Shown: positions 17,877 through 26,772 of the stretch, piece by piece
Numbering within the stretch: the first letter of the stretch is position 1
Layout: each line of letters begins with the position of its first letter
NCBI RefSeq assembly: GCF_004766055.1
Contig: NZ_SPQR01000004.1
Span: forward strand, 298,927-362,926
Reading direction: 5' to 3'
Length of the DNA stretch: 64,000 nucleotides
DNA from: Desulfosporosinus sp. Sb-LF
GTDB lineage: Bacteria; Bacillota; Desulfitobacteriia; Desulfitobacteriales; Desulfitobacteriaceae
Translations under genes and position numbers: made by a program
Notes under the pieces: generated by a model
The model's input: the letters and a program-made list of their open reading frames with translations, nothing else
Told to the model about the DNA's origin: nothing
Database searches by the model: none

Positions 17877-18248
17877 ATGGAAAATATCAAAAAGGGTACT
17901 AAGGTAATTATAGCGGCTATGGTTGGAAGTCTTGTGGGAGGAGTAATGGGCTTATTACTTGCTCCAAAGAGCGGACAGGAATTGCGCCAAGATCTAACCG
18001 GACAGGCTAACAAACTAGGAGACAAAGCCGTAGTAATTAGAGAGAAAGCTCGGAGTGCTTGGCAAAATGTGGAGGACAAAACCCAAGTACCGGTTAATAC
18101 CGGTAAGAGTTGGATTCAGAAAGGAAAAGGATTGGTTAGTAACCTGAAACCAACGGTATCTGATATTCAGCAGGATGCTTTGACAAAGACCAGTTCTATT
18201 AATGCATCGGAAGATAAGGATAGTAGCGATCCAACACAAGAAATTTAG
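17877..18248 (+). CDS. YtxH-domain protein
   Basis: A 123-residue protein. The N-terminus 'GTKVIIAAMVGSLVGGVMG' plus 'LLLAPKSGQELRQDL' is the diagnostic YtxH segment: one membrane helix followed by a conserved APKSGxExR turn. The rest is a long amphipathic helix and a polar Ser/Asp-rich tail. YtxH proteins in Bacillus are general-stress membrane proteins of unknown mechanism. A ribosome binding site AAAGGAGTGG precedes the ATG, and the hairpin at 18369 follows. Confidence 0.85.
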   Translation: MENIKKGTKVIIAAMVGSLVGGVMGLLLAPKSGQELRQDLTGQANKLGDKAVVIREKARSAWQNVEDKTQVPVNTGKSWIQKGKGLVSNLKPTVSDIQQDALTKTSSINASEDKDSSDPTQEI

Positions 18249-18368
18249 AAGAACTAGTTTAAAAAGACTACATGGGCACACTACACAACTCATTCTGATG
18301 CGTTATCCACACGATGCTAATTTATGGAGCTTCCCATTATTTAAAACTATTGATAAGTTCTAATGAAA

Positions 18369-18401
18369 GAAGGGCAAAATCTCAAACGATTTTTACCCTT
18401 C
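18369..18401. terminator. Hairpin terminator
   Basis: AGAAGGGCAAAATC pairs with GATTTTTACCCTTCT with one mismatch. It lies between the YtxH gene (+) and the cell-wall protein (-). Confidence 0.75.
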
Positions 18402-18464
18402 TATATTACTCATCTATAAAATATGAATCATCCTTCGTACACGTGGATGGTTATAATCAAAGGA

Positions 18465-20387
18465 CTAGTTTGCTTTAGCTGCGGCATTCTGATAGCCAGT
18501 TCTAGCCCGGTCTGTGATCTTGGGATCTAAGATCGGCCCTTGAAGGACGGTCCAATAGTATTTTGCCGCAGTCGCGTACGAAGTGTCTTTATTCTCTAGT
18601 ACCAAAGCATCTGCTGAATCTAAGAGTTTGCCATAGGTACTAAGGATTTTCTGCGAGACAATCGTCTTATCAGCAACTGTGACCAATGGGCTGCTATAGA
18701 GCGTATTATAAAATCCTAAGGCTTGTGCGTAATAATCGCCCCTGGGTTGTAGCGCGATGTAATAGTTGTACCAGTAATCCCCGTTAGTCATCAACGATTC
18801 AGGATCAAACGCCAGATCCCCGATATGTGCAGGAGTTGGAGTACTCCAGCAGCTGGAGAGTTTGGGTGGATTCACGAGCGGTAAAAGGGATTTTGGGAGC
18901 TTAGTTGCACCTGGGGCGAACGTAATTGCACTGTTATATTTCTGCCCCATAAGGCCAAATACTTTATCCTGATAAGCGTCTTGACCCGTATAGTAATTCG
19001 GGTTATTTTGCTCGGTCCAGGCATTATAAGCCCATACAGCAAAATACCAATTTTCTAAAACGTTGCGGTTCCCGTCACCAATCTTGGGGTTAGCACGCCA
19101 CTTATTATTAAGGATTTGGCAACCCACTTCAAGGTTATAATCGAGATCGGTTTTTAGTCTAGCTACGTCGTATTCGAGATAATTGGCTGGGGAAATTTGC
19201 ATAATTCCTATGCCACCATCGGCTGAAATAAATGGTTGATCGGTTAAAGGTTGTCCCGTCGTTGGATCCAGTTTGTATTGTTTCCATCCGCTCTCCATCC
19301 AGGCAATGGCTTTGACTAGTACAGGAGGAATATCGTATTTATTAGCCATATCCTCTATCTTTTTACCGACCATGGCGGTTTGTACAGTTGCATCCACTGC
19401 AGCAGTTCCAAGATTACGTTGATTCTCACTAACTACCGCTTCACCCCCGAGTGCTGTTACAACACTGTTAGTAGACATTTTGCCTTTCACGAAGGCACCT
19501 GCTACAGGCAACGTTACACCGTCTGTGAGAACAATTGCAGACTTAGTTTGAGCTGCCAGTGGTGCACCGGAGAGAGCATCAATACCCGTTACCCCATTAG
19601 CCAAGTATACCTGGTTAAACTCCAGAGAAGTAGCGAAGTCTTTAATGACTTGTTCATTTGTATCATACGCTGTGATTCCGGAGTGGCGAGTTGGCGTTGG
19701 AAGTTGAGTTAATACGGAACCATAAATGACGCCGGTTCCGCCAATAACGTCCGAAGCTATTATACCTGGAGCCTCTTTTAAAAATGCTTGGGCACTAGCA
19801 GAAAGTCCAGTGCTATTCGTTAAGAGAATGGGTTGACTCGCATGCGAAGCAATTGATGCGATAGAGAGCGCATCTTGGATCAGCCAGCCATAGGCAACCG
19901 CAACTTTTGTCACTGGCGCGCCGAGGGCAACCATCAGTTTAGCAATATTAACCGATGTTTCTAAGCGGTCAACTCCACCAAGAGGAATAACAGTAATATT
20001 CATAGCTTTCAACTCATTGAGGACTCCTTGGCTAATAACAGCCGTTCCGCTGGTCACATAAACCTTCGTAACTACGAGTTTAATGAGCTCGTCTTTTGTG
20101 GCAGGGTCAAGGACGTTTCCAGCTCCGGTCAGAAGGATAGGAGCTTTCAAGTAGGAAGCAAGCGGACCAGATGTCAGTGCATCAACCATACCATAAGAAG
20201 CTGAGGAAGCAAGAATTGCGGTTCCAGTCCAGCCTGTTTGATCTGCAATTTTGACTGCGGTTTGTTCAGCAGTTGTACCTGCCAATCGAGTTGGGACCGT
20301 CCCTGAGGCAAATACGTTAAAAGGGACCATTGTAAATGCCATACCTGCAATAACTAATGTTGCTAAGGCTTTTGTAGTTTTTCTCAT
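18465..20387 (-). CDS. Secreted protein with cell wall binding 2 repeats and lytic transglycosylase domain
   Basis: A 640-residue exported protein. Residues 1-27 are a signal peptide ending 'VPFNVFA'. Residues ~35-315 contain three CWB2 repeats ('RLAGTTAEQTAVKIA', 'VYVTSGTAVISQGVLNEL' and the third near 'NQVYLANGVTGIDALSG'), which anchor proteins to anionic wall polymers. Residues ~340-470 are a transglycosylase SLT-like domain, with 'VLVKAIAWMESGWKQY' holding the catalytic Glu and 'GGIGIMQISPANY' the GxGxMQ motif. The C-terminal ~150 residues are helical. It probably cleaves or remodels peptidoglycan at the surface. It is a solo gene. Confidence 0.88.
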   Translation of the reverse strand: MRKTTKALATLVIAGMAFTMVPFNVFASGTVPTRLAGTTAEQTAVKIADQTGWTGTAILASSASYGMVDALTSGPLASYLKAPILLTGAGNVLDPATKDELIKLVVTKVYVTSGTAVISQGVLNELKAMNITVIPLGGVDRLETSVNIAKLMVALGAPVTKVAVAYGWLIQDALSIASIASHASQPILLTNSTGLSASAQAFLKEAPGIIASDVIGGTGVIYGSVLTQLPTPTRHSGITAYDTNEQVIKDFATSLEFNQVYLANGVTGIDALSGAPLAAQTKSAIVLTDGVTLPVAGAFVKGKMSTNSVVTALGGEAVVSENQRNLGTAAVDATVQTAMVGKKIEDMANKYDIPPVLVKAIAWMESGWKQYKLDPTTGQPLTDQPFISADGGIGIMQISPANYLEYDVARLKTDLDYNLEVGCQILNNKWRANPKIGDGNRNVLENWYFAVWAYNAWTEQNNPNYYTGQDAYQDKVFGLMGQKYNSAITFAPGATKLPKSLLPLVNPPKLSSCWSTPTPAHIGDLAFDPESLMTNGDYWYNYYIALQPRGDYYAQALGFYNTLYSSPLVTVADKTIVSQKILSTYGKLLDSADALVLENKDTSYATAAKYYWTVLQGPILDPKITDRARTGYQNAAAKAN

Positions 20388-20676
20388 GTACCAATTTTTC
20401 TCCCCTCGTCTTTGGGCCTCTTCCAGATCATTATTCTTAATAAAATGTCTTCTCGCAGGCTAATCCGTTTATAGACTTAATGCGAACTTATTCACGATAA
20501 CTTTAATTTATTGTCATATTTATATCATTCGCTAGCATGATTCATATTCCTTTTTAAATATTTGTGTGATCATTGCTATTATAACCCAGTTAGATTTGCG
20601 CTTTCGAAAGTCGATTTCGTGGCTCAGTTCTTTAGCAATTTTTTCTTTAATTGAATAGTATAACCGGGGTGGTAAA

Positions 20677-21012
20677 ATGGCGTATTCTATTAACGTTTCC
20701 TTAAGTAATAGACAACTCCACTTATTACAAGATGGTCAAGTGGTTCGGTCCTATCCGGTTGGAATTGGAAAGATCGCTACTGCAACACCTACCGGGACGT
20801 TTAGGATAATAAACAAGGCCCCAAACCCTGGTGGAGCTTTTGGAGCCATGTGGATGGGACTCAATAAACCTCACTATGGAATTCATGGCACCAACAATCC
20901 TCAATCTATAGGTCAGTATGTGTCTAAGGGCTGTATAAGAATGCACAACCGTGATGTATTAGAGCTTTCACGAATTGTACCAATTGGAACCACTGTAACT
21001 ATTCGGCCTTAA
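20677..21012 (+). CDS. L,D-transpeptidase (YkuD domain)
   Basis: A 111-residue protein consisting of almost only the YkuD catalytic domain. 'YGIHGTNNP' and '[13 protein letters not shown]' give the HxxG-like and SxGCIRM motifs, with the catalytic Cys and neighbouring His and Arg. It starts '[20 protein letters not shown]', as in small spore-associated YkuD enzymes without signal peptide. The family makes 3-3 cross-links in peptidoglycan or acts in spore cortex. The ATG follows a GGGGTGG site. Confidence 0.9.
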   Translation: MAYSINVSLSNRQLHLLQDGQVVRSYPVGIGKIATATPTGTFRIINKAPNPGGAFGAMWMGLNKPHYGIHGTNNPQSIGQYVSKGCIRMHNRDVLELSRIVPIGTTVTIRP

Positions 21013-21090
21013 TCACCAGTTACGATGATCAAATATATATAACCTTCGCTAAAGACCGCACATACGAACTCATCTAAATAGACAAAGAAA

Positions 21091-21116
21091 AGAAGGCACC
21101 ATTATTGGTACCTTCT
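21091..21116 (+). terminator. Terminator after L,D-transpeptidase
   Basis: AGAAGGCACC pairs with GGTACCTTCT (one mismatch) around ATTATT, followed by TCTT. Confidence 0.7.
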
Positions 21117-21442
21117 TCTTAACGATATGGCATTTTGCGTTCTGAACGTCCCCGTAGCGTCCAAACTACCGAATAAATTATTTCTTCCGCGGCTAACCAG
21201 TAAACGAGAAGGCACTCATAAGCTTCCACGGGCTGTGTTAACCTTTTGAGGTTACTTATCCGACAACCTTATACTGCGGGTACGCCCCGCTAAGCAACAT
21301 GAGAAATAATTACCAAGATTTCAACCGAAAGTGATTTAGGAGTTTAGTGTTGCACACTAAACTCCTAACGTTATCCAATACCTTCTTAGTTGCTTGTGGT
21401 TTGTTTGTGCTTTTATAGTACCAATGGGAAGCTGAGATTATG
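21117..21442. other. Intergenic region, no gene seen
   Basis: About 325 bases with a locally higher GC content at 21140-21300. No tRNA or other RNA fold could be recognised, and no supported reading frame was found. Confidence 0.45.
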
Positions 21443-21808
21443 TCAATCCGTGCTCTCGCGTGAAAGCGTCCATCGTAGTTTAATTGCTTGCAATGCAACA
21501 CTGTAACTGGGCTGATCCCAGCTTTCTAAAGCACGATCTAAGTCAAAGCTATTACTCGCCATGAACAGATGCTGTGCTAGTAATACGAGTGATTTATAAC
21601 TATTAACCAAACCGTGTTCCAGGATTTTATCAAAATCTATTTCCTCTAATTGGGTATGTTTTTTTGCTAATGACCAAATTTCCTTACTTGAAGTAAGAAT
21701 GTAATACGCTGAATAATAGCCAGACTCGTTCGATTTCTTTGTATTCACAAGAGCTAAGAAATGTTCTTTGTGTTGGGCACTGGCGTAGTAAATCTGATCA
21801 AAATTCAA
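21443..21808 (-). CDS. Hypothetical protein (possibly DUF6075-like)
   Basis: A 121-residue acidic soluble protein that I do not firmly recognise. The N-terminus 'MNFDQIYYASAQHKEHFLAL' and 'SGYYSAYYILTSSKEIWSLA' resemble DUF6075 proteins, found in Firmicutes chromosomes and phages, with the His near residue 13 in place. The rest is helical. It has a modest AGGAGACTGAA site ahead of ATG at 21808. It stands alone. Confidence 0.6.
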   Translation of the reverse strand: MNFDQIYYASAQHKEHFLALVNTKKSNESGYYSAYYILTSSKEIWSLAKKHTQLEEIDFDKILEHGLVNSYKSLVLLAQHLFMASNSFDLDRALESWDQPSYSVALQAIKLRWTLSRESTD

Positions 21809-22044
21809 TTAAATTCAGTCTCCTTTAGTTTTCAAAAATATTGTGGAAGTACTTAGCCCTATCAGCAATCAAGTCAATTCTCTGAATATCTCCAGATATT
21901 AATGCCACGAAGCAGTTGGGTATAGTATATCCTAATTAGGTGAGAGTGACAATTCAATCGATTTTACTATCCCTAACCTTTGTATGGCTATATAAAGTAT
22001 GCACCTCTGGAAAATAAGTTCTTCAAATAAAATGGACTTTAAAT

Positions 22045-22305
22045 TCACCAATGGTAGTTTGGTATGTCTATATACGTTGAATCATTTTTTAGTTTCCAAG
22101 ATAGTTGAGTCAATTCTGAGTTGAGAACCTCAAACAAAGTGCATAATATATTCGCAAACGAAAATCCAAATAATAATTGTATTACTCTTTTTCTCAAAGG
22201 CAAGAAGCCTAGTGCTGCAGATAGATTCCTGTTTTGCATTATCCTAAGAATTAACCACAAGAGTATTAATTGGGTAATTATGCCTATCATATAAACGATC
22301 CCCAT
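22045..22305 (-). CDS. Small membrane protein, perhaps truncated CPBP-type fragment
   Basis: An 86-residue frame with two hydrophobic segments ('IGIITQLILLWLILRIM' and 'LLFGFSFANILCTLFEVL') separated by a basic turn. It could be the N-terminal piece of a CPBP-family membrane protease, whose catalytic part would be missing. No clear ribosome binding site precedes the ATG. It is weakly supported as a gene. Confidence 0.35.
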   Translation of the reverse strand: MGIVYMIGIITQLILLWLILRIMQNRNLSAALGFLPLRKRVIQLLFGFSFANILCTLFEVLNSELTQLSWKLKNDSTYIDIPNYHW

Positions 22306-22707
22306 TTACAATGATTAATGAGTCTATTATTGTACCCGACTATATCCTATTAACTCAACTTTCGCAAAGCAAAAAAGAGTCCCTCATTCGGCGAGTACCA
22401 ACCAAGACTCTCTAGACAATTTACTCAACCTGTAGCTTAAAACTATAAGCTCTCTTTTAATTACTTCATTAGAAGATTCTCGCTAAAATTCCCCACAAGG
22501 CATACTCCGATCCCGATATAATTACGATTCGCTACATTACAATGTGCCCCTTGCTTGGATAGGGGTCTTCCTTCTTAACAGCGACCGTCTGGCATAATCA
22601 CAATGTGATAGCCGATATCGCTCCAACCCTTGGTTTATGCCACTCCCGATATGGCTGCATCGACTGGAACGATTCTTACTGAACGACGTGAGCTTAATGG
22701 TCAAAAA

Positions 22708-22731
22708 ACAGGACAGCCAAAGCTGTCCTGT
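22708..22731 (-). terminator. Terminator of the 48-residue gene
   Basis: ACAGGACAGC and GCTGTCCTGT form a perfect 10-bp stem with loop CAAA. On the minus strand it is followed by TTTTTTG, and it lies 17 bases past the stop of the small gene. Confidence 0.85.
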
Positions 22732-22748
22732 GAGATGTTGTTGAATAA

Positions 22749-22895
22749 TCAATCATGACTAGGATCTACATTTCCATTAGTTGGGACATCCATCTTTTCT
22801 GCTATTACTTTTGACTTTGGTGTTATTATTCCTGATTTAGGAGTATTTCCTCGTGGTAAGAAATTTGTATTGTTGCTTTTACCTAAGGTTGCCAT
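22749..22895 (-). CDS. Small hypothetical protein, 48 residues
   Basis: The ATG at 22895 has AAAGGAG 9 bases upstream, and the gene is closed by a strong terminator at 22708. The protein reads 'MATLGKSNNTNFLPRGNTPK' at the start and ends 'PTNGNVDPSHD'. It is polar, rich in Asn, Thr, Lys and Pro, without membrane helix or Cys. I do not recognise the family; size and composition would suit a small spore or cytoplasmic protein. The good translation and termination signals argue that it is real. Confidence 0.65.
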   Translation of the reverse strand: MATLGKSNNTNFLPRGNTPKSGIITPKSKVIAEKMDVPTNGNVDPSHD

Positions 22896-22984
22896 GTTTT
22901 TAATCTCCTTTACATTAAATCTAAATCTAGTTTCTGCAAAAGGCAGAATTCTAAAACGTTAATTTATGCCATTAAATCGAGTTA

Positions 22985-23485
22985 TTACGTCTTTATATTC
23001 GTGCCAACCTCTATAGGTGGACCATTGGATTTATCTAGGTTAACATGAGCAGCAAAAACACCATATTCTGAATGCAACTGTTTGAACACCTTCCGTAGTT
23101 GCTGGGATTCCTGTTGATTGATAGTTCCTCAATAGAGGCGTTTTATTATATTTCTTAATAATTTTCGAAACAAATCCGACATATCTATCAACTAAACGTA
23201 CCAAATCAAATCCATAAGCAATAGGAAAAAGAATATGTATACTACCGCGAGCATCGAGTACCAACTGCACATGGTTATCCAAACTCTGCTAATGGCCGGT
23301 ATGAAATGCCCTATCTCCGTAATAGGAAACGTTAAGACCAGAATCCCCAAACAACGCCCATAAATACTTCTGATAATGTTATTTGAAGCTTTAAGTGCGG
23401 TCCATCCCCTACGGGCTACATAAAAACTTATCAAACAATAGATTGCAAGGAAAGTACTAGATATTACCCCACATAGTCTCTCCAT
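22985..23485 (-). pseudogene. Broken membrane metallophosphoesterase
   Basis: The first frame from 23485 has membrane helices like the N-terminal part of YkuE-type phosphoesterases ('FPITEIGHFIPA', 'MLAVVYIFFFLLLMDLIW') and then stops. A second frame continues 'DLVRLVDRYVGFVSKIIKK'. A third fragment near the end reads 'LRKVFKQLHSEYGVFAAHVN', matching the region before the GNHD motif, and ends at 22985. The metal-binding GDxHxG and GNHD motifs are absent, so at least one frameshift and internal deletions have removed the catalytic core. Confidence 0.6.
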
Positions 23486-23512
23486 CTCTTTTTTAATAAT
23501 TTGTCAATCTTA

Positions 23513-24352
23513 TCAGCGTGTCTGTGTCTCATTTCCAACCTGTAGCTCCTTCGTAATAAACCAATCAATTAAACGCCGGGCTATACTTCCTATGCAGGGT
23601 ATCAGTGGGAGTTGCTCTACTGTAAACCACCCTGCATCCAAAATTTCTTTTTTATCAATAATTATATCCCCACTTGCATACTCAGCTGTAAAACCTACCA
23701 TTATAGAATCTGGGAAGGGCCAAGGCTGGCTACCAAAGTATTTAATGTTGTTAACTTTCAGGCCTACTTCTTCTTCTACTTCCCTTTGCACGCACTCTTC
23801 AAATGTTTCCCCTGGCTCCACAAAGCCCGCCAAAACACTATAAAAGCCATCTTGAAAACGCCCCCCCTTAGCTAACAAAATCTCGCGTCCCCTAGTAATA
23901 GCCACGATCATTGCTGGGGAAATCCGCGGATAGTTTACAAACCCACAAGAAGGACAAATCTTTGCCCTTTCATCTATCTTATTTTCTGTATGTGCTCCGC
24001 ACCGGCTACAATATTGATGGGTACGATCCCAATGTAAAATGTGATGAGCCTTGCCAGCTAAGAAAAACAAATTTTCGGGAATTTGACCAAGTAACCGCCT
24101 TAGGTCGTAAAAGGACATACCTTCCGGTGCAACTGTGTCCGGGGTAAGTTCTGAAACATAAAAAGAATGCCCTTCTCTTCGATCAAGATATTGACTTCTG
24201 TTCAGCTTCTTTCTTAAGTTATACAAATTAATCTCTGGTAAAGTAAATTGCACTTTATCTTTTTGTATAAGAATCTTATTCCCCTTAAACAACAACCAAT
24301 ATGCTCTTGCATCTCTCTCTATTTTGTAACTGAGTTCTGGTTCAAAATACAT
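23513..24352 (-). CDS. nudC: NAD+ diphosphatase NudC
   Basis: A 279-residue Nudix hydrolase that cleaves NADH or NAD+, and NAD caps on RNA, to mononucleotides. A zinc ribbon 'YCSRCGAHT' ... 'CPSCGFVNYPR' (about 115-145) precedes the Nudix domain. The Nudix box is 'GFVEPGETFEECVQREVEEE', and the NudC signature 'SQPWPFPDS' follows. The N-terminal domain is the usual variable one. It is a solo gene, and the first 23 codons have no strong ribosome binding site in view. Confidence 0.93.
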   Translation of the reverse strand: MYFEPELSYKIERDARAYWLLFKGNKILIQKDKVQFTLPEINLYNLRKKLNRSQYLDRREGHSFYVSELTPDTVAPEGMSFYDLRRLLGQIPENLFFLAGKAHHILHWDRTHQYCSRCGAHTENKIDERAKICPSCGFVNYPRISPAMIVAITRGREILLAKGGRFQDGFYSVLAGFVEPGETFEECVQREVEEEVGLKVNNIKYFGSQPWPFPDSIMVGFTAEYASGDIIIDKKEILDAGWFTVEQLPLIPCIGSIARRLIDWFITKELQVGNETQTR

Positions 24353-24721
24353 TACACATCCTCTTTTCTATATTGAAAATATTCCCCTTTCACAAATTCA
24401 TTCCAGCCAAGAGGCTAAACCTTTTACATTCTTCAGCTTAACACCGAGTGTACTCAATTAGTCCCATTGGGTTTATACTTCGCCATATTTTTGCCACACT
24501 CTCTCGATATCATAAGGCTAAATGAATTAAGAAAAGGAGCGTGTATGTCATTAACGACTGTGGTGAACCTTCTACGCAGTGAGACGCTTAAAGTTGCCTA
24601 CAAACAATAACTTAATAAGGGTTAGAAAATACCTCCATCTAAAGAAAAGTTTTAAAGACGGTATCAATTAAGGTCATAATCGATTTTGTCAAATCAAAGT
24701 AAACTAAAGGAGTTGCTTTTG
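24353..24721. other. Intergenic region with a 21-codon frame
   Basis: A 21-codon frame (24545-24610, 'MSLTTVVNLLRSETLKVAYK') has AAGGAG 6 bases upstream but no recognised family. Otherwise nothing was seen. Confidence 0.4.
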
Positions 24722-25843
24722 GTGACGAAAACTAAGATAGCGATGTATTTGAGATGGGGTTTATTAGCATTATTCGTTGTTCTTGTGAGCATTGCGGCCT
24801 ATCTCCATCAAGTATTAGGTGGAGCAAAAGTGCCGTCGATCCACGCATTATGTCCCTTCGGAGGGCTTGAGAGCCTTTACCAGGTATTCACTACAGGAAC
24901 GTTTATCAGCAAAATATTCACAGGAACCATGACCCTGTTTGTCATTACTTTAATGGTTGCAATTCTATTTAGACGAAGTTTTTGCGGTTTCATTTGTCCG
25001 TTTGGTGCAATTCAGGAATTTCTCGGAAAACTTGGCCACATGATCTTCAAGCGAAAATTGATAATGCCCACTACCATTGATAAGGCTTTAAGATACTTAA
25101 AATACGTAGTGCTTATTGTTACTGTATATTATGCATGGAAAACTGCGGGATTATGGATGGCACCATACGATCCCTGGTCTGCTTATGCACATCTAGGAGA
25201 GGGATTCGATAGTGTGTGGAAGGAATCAGCAGTCGGTTTGATAATCCTAATGATAACTGTTCTCGGTTCACTGACTTATGACCGTTTCTTTTGCAAATAT
25301 CTTTGTCCTATGGGGGGACTTTACGGAATTGTAGGTAAAATAAGCCCTTTTAAAGTGGTCAGGAACCAAAATGTGTGTATAGACTGCGGAATATGCAATA
25401 AGGGCTGTCCAATGAATATTGATGTCCAGCACAGTTTGAAGATTACGACGGCAGAGTGTCTGAATTGTCAGACCTGTGTCACAAACTGCCCCAAGGCAGG
25501 TGCTCTTGATCACCAAATAGGCGGCAAGATTATGAAACCATTGACCGTAATTGTTCTGGTGATAGTAGTGCTCTTTGGCACAATAGCTTTTTCACAGGCT
25601 GTTGGAATCTATGGACTCACTCCAACCCCACTCAAAACGGGAGAATCTATTAATTATGAGGAAGTCAAAGGGTATATGAGTATCAAGGAGGCAGCAGCGT
25701 CAACCAGCACAGACTTAAAAGTGTTTTATGCTAAATTCAAGATTCCTGAAAACGTTTCTGAAGAAACAAAGATGAAAGAAATATTTAAAGTCTCTGAAGG
25801 CTATGATTTTGATCAAATAAAGGAATCCCTAGAAACTAGATAA
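24722..25843 (+). CDS. NapH-like 4Fe-4S membrane electron-transfer protein
   Basis: A ~373-residue membrane protein of the NapH/CcoG type. Helices lie at about 6-28, 65-85, 115-135, 170-190 and 285-305. Between them are 'CPFGGLESL' and 'SFCGFICPFGAIQEF', then 'FFCKYLCPMGGLYG', cysteine-rich turns of this family. Two 4Fe-4S motifs follow: 'CIDCGICNKGCPMNI' and 'CLNCQTCVTNCPKAG'. The C-terminal ~75 residues resemble a small periplasmic helical domain. It probably passes electrons across or along the membrane. The start GTG at 24722 is chosen for AAAGGAG 9 bases upstream; TTG at 24719 is also possible. Confidence 0.86.
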   Translation: MTKTKIAMYLRWGLLALFVVLVSIAAYLHQVLGGAKVPSIHALCPFGGLESLYQVFTTGTFISKIFTGTMTLFVITLMVAILFRRSFCGFICPFGAIQEFLGKLGHMIFKRKLIMPTTIDKALRYLKYVVLIVTVYYAWKTAGLWMAPYDPWSAYAHLGEGFDSVWKESAVGLIILMITVLGSLTYDRFFCKYLCPMGGLYGIVGKISPFKVVRNQNVCIDCGICNKGCPMNIDVQHSLKITTAECLNCQTCVTNCPKAGALDHQIGGKIMKPLTVIVLVIVVLFGTIAFSQAVGIYGLTPTPLKTGESINYEEVKGYMSIKEAAASTSTDLKVFYAKFKIPENVSEETKMKEIFKVSEGYDFDQIKESLETR

Positions 25844-25996
25844 ACTTTTTTCAGTCCATTACCATTCCACTATTCACTCATGTGCTTGATTTCTTTTAAT
25901 CCTTGTTTGCAGCGAGGCGGCAGGCCAATATAGTAGGCGACCAATATTGAATACTCGGCGGAACTTTTCCAGGTACATTTGCGGAACGACAAGTTT

Positions 25997-26182
25997 TCAC
26001 TCATTCGCTTGTATTGCCCCCATCGGGCAATATCTGACACATTTTTTACATTCGATACATTTCTCCTGGTCGATGGTTGGCGCACCAAATCCTATTTGTT
26101 CAATCGCACCCACTGAGCAAACTCGTATTGAAGGACAAGGATGGTTTTGCGGACATCTATTATTGTTAACTGTAATATTCAT
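25997..26182 (-). CDS. Small 4Fe-4S ferredoxin
   Basis: A 61-residue ferredoxin. The second cluster motif 'CIECKKCVRYCPMGAI' is canonical. The first half has 'RCPQNHPCPSIRVCSVGAI', an unusual spacing (C-x6-C-x5-C) seen in a subgroup of small ferredoxins. The start at 26182 follows GAAGAGGTGCTTAGC. A CsoR/CstR-like operator lies 26 bases upstream, so its expression may respond to copper or reactive sulfur. It is convergent with the NapH-like gene. Confidence 0.85.
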   Translation of the reverse strand: MNITVNNNRCPQNHPCPSIRVCSVGAIEQIGFGAPTIDQEKCIECKKCVRYCPMGAIQANE

Positions 26183-26207
26183 GCTAAGCACCTCTTCTAC
26201 ACATTTT

Positions 26208-26224
26208 ATACCCCTAAGGGGTAT
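26208..26224 (-). promoter_or_regulatory. CsoR/CstR-like operator palindrome
   Basis: ATACCCCTAAGGGGTAT is an inverted repeat with 7-base arms and a TAA centre. It matches the form of operators bound by CsoR-family copper or persulfide repressors (ATACCCC...GGGGTAT). It sits just upstream of the small ferredoxin gene. No CsoR-family gene is in the window. Confidence 0.65.
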
Positions 26225-26238
26225 ATTCACAGTATAAA

Positions 26239-26278
26239 GAGAGAGGATTAATCTGTCAAGAACAATTAATCCTCTCTC
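26239..26278. repeat. 14-bp inverted repeat
   Basis: GAGAGAGGATTAAT pairs with ATTAATCCTCTCTC around a 12-base loop. No T-run follows, so it could be an upstream regulatory hairpin or a weak terminator. Confidence 0.5.
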
Positions 26279-26722
26279 CTACCATGACCTGCAAGAATAC
26301 CGTTTGATCCTGTCTATTTACTTTTATTATCCTTCTTATTACTAAAGCATTGCAAGACCTGAAAATATGATTCTACGATAAGGAACGTCTCTTCTATCTT
26401 TTAGCTACTTCGGAGCATGTCCTTGGTGGTTAGAGAACTAAAAATTCGACCCAATCCAAATACAGCCGAAAGAATCTTCCTAAAAAGTTAATGGAAAATT
26501 TAGTACTCTTTAATTCATGCATAAATACAGTTATAGTATTATTTCTTTTCAGTTATTTATTATTCAAGGAAACCCTAGTAAATTTTTGTTCATTGGTGCT
26601 TTATAACAGCATCCAACTCTTGACTTGCATTTACGATTTCGGTACTCTTTTACGGTTCAGCGCCCTTTATATAAAGAATATCTTAAGTACCTTCATAAAC
26701 CCGCAATGACTAATAAAATAAA
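26279..26722. other. Intergenic region, no gene seen
   Basis: About 440 bases. A 72-codon plus-strand frame near 26491 lacks a ribosome binding site and family motif and is not called. Confidence 0.5.
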
Positions 26723-26750
26723 AATCCCAGGCCGTGAAAGCCTAGGACTT
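26723..26750 (-). terminator. Terminator of the thioesterase gene
   Basis: On the minus strand AAGTCCTAGGC pairs with GCCTGGGATTT and is followed by a T-rich run. Confidence 0.75.
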
Positions 26751-26772
26751 CGAAATTTCAGGCCAAGTATCA

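Noticed and set aside
26491..26709. 72-codon plus-strand frame in the gap before the thioesterase
   Set aside because: Hydrophobic by chance in AT-rich DNA; no start signal and no family match.
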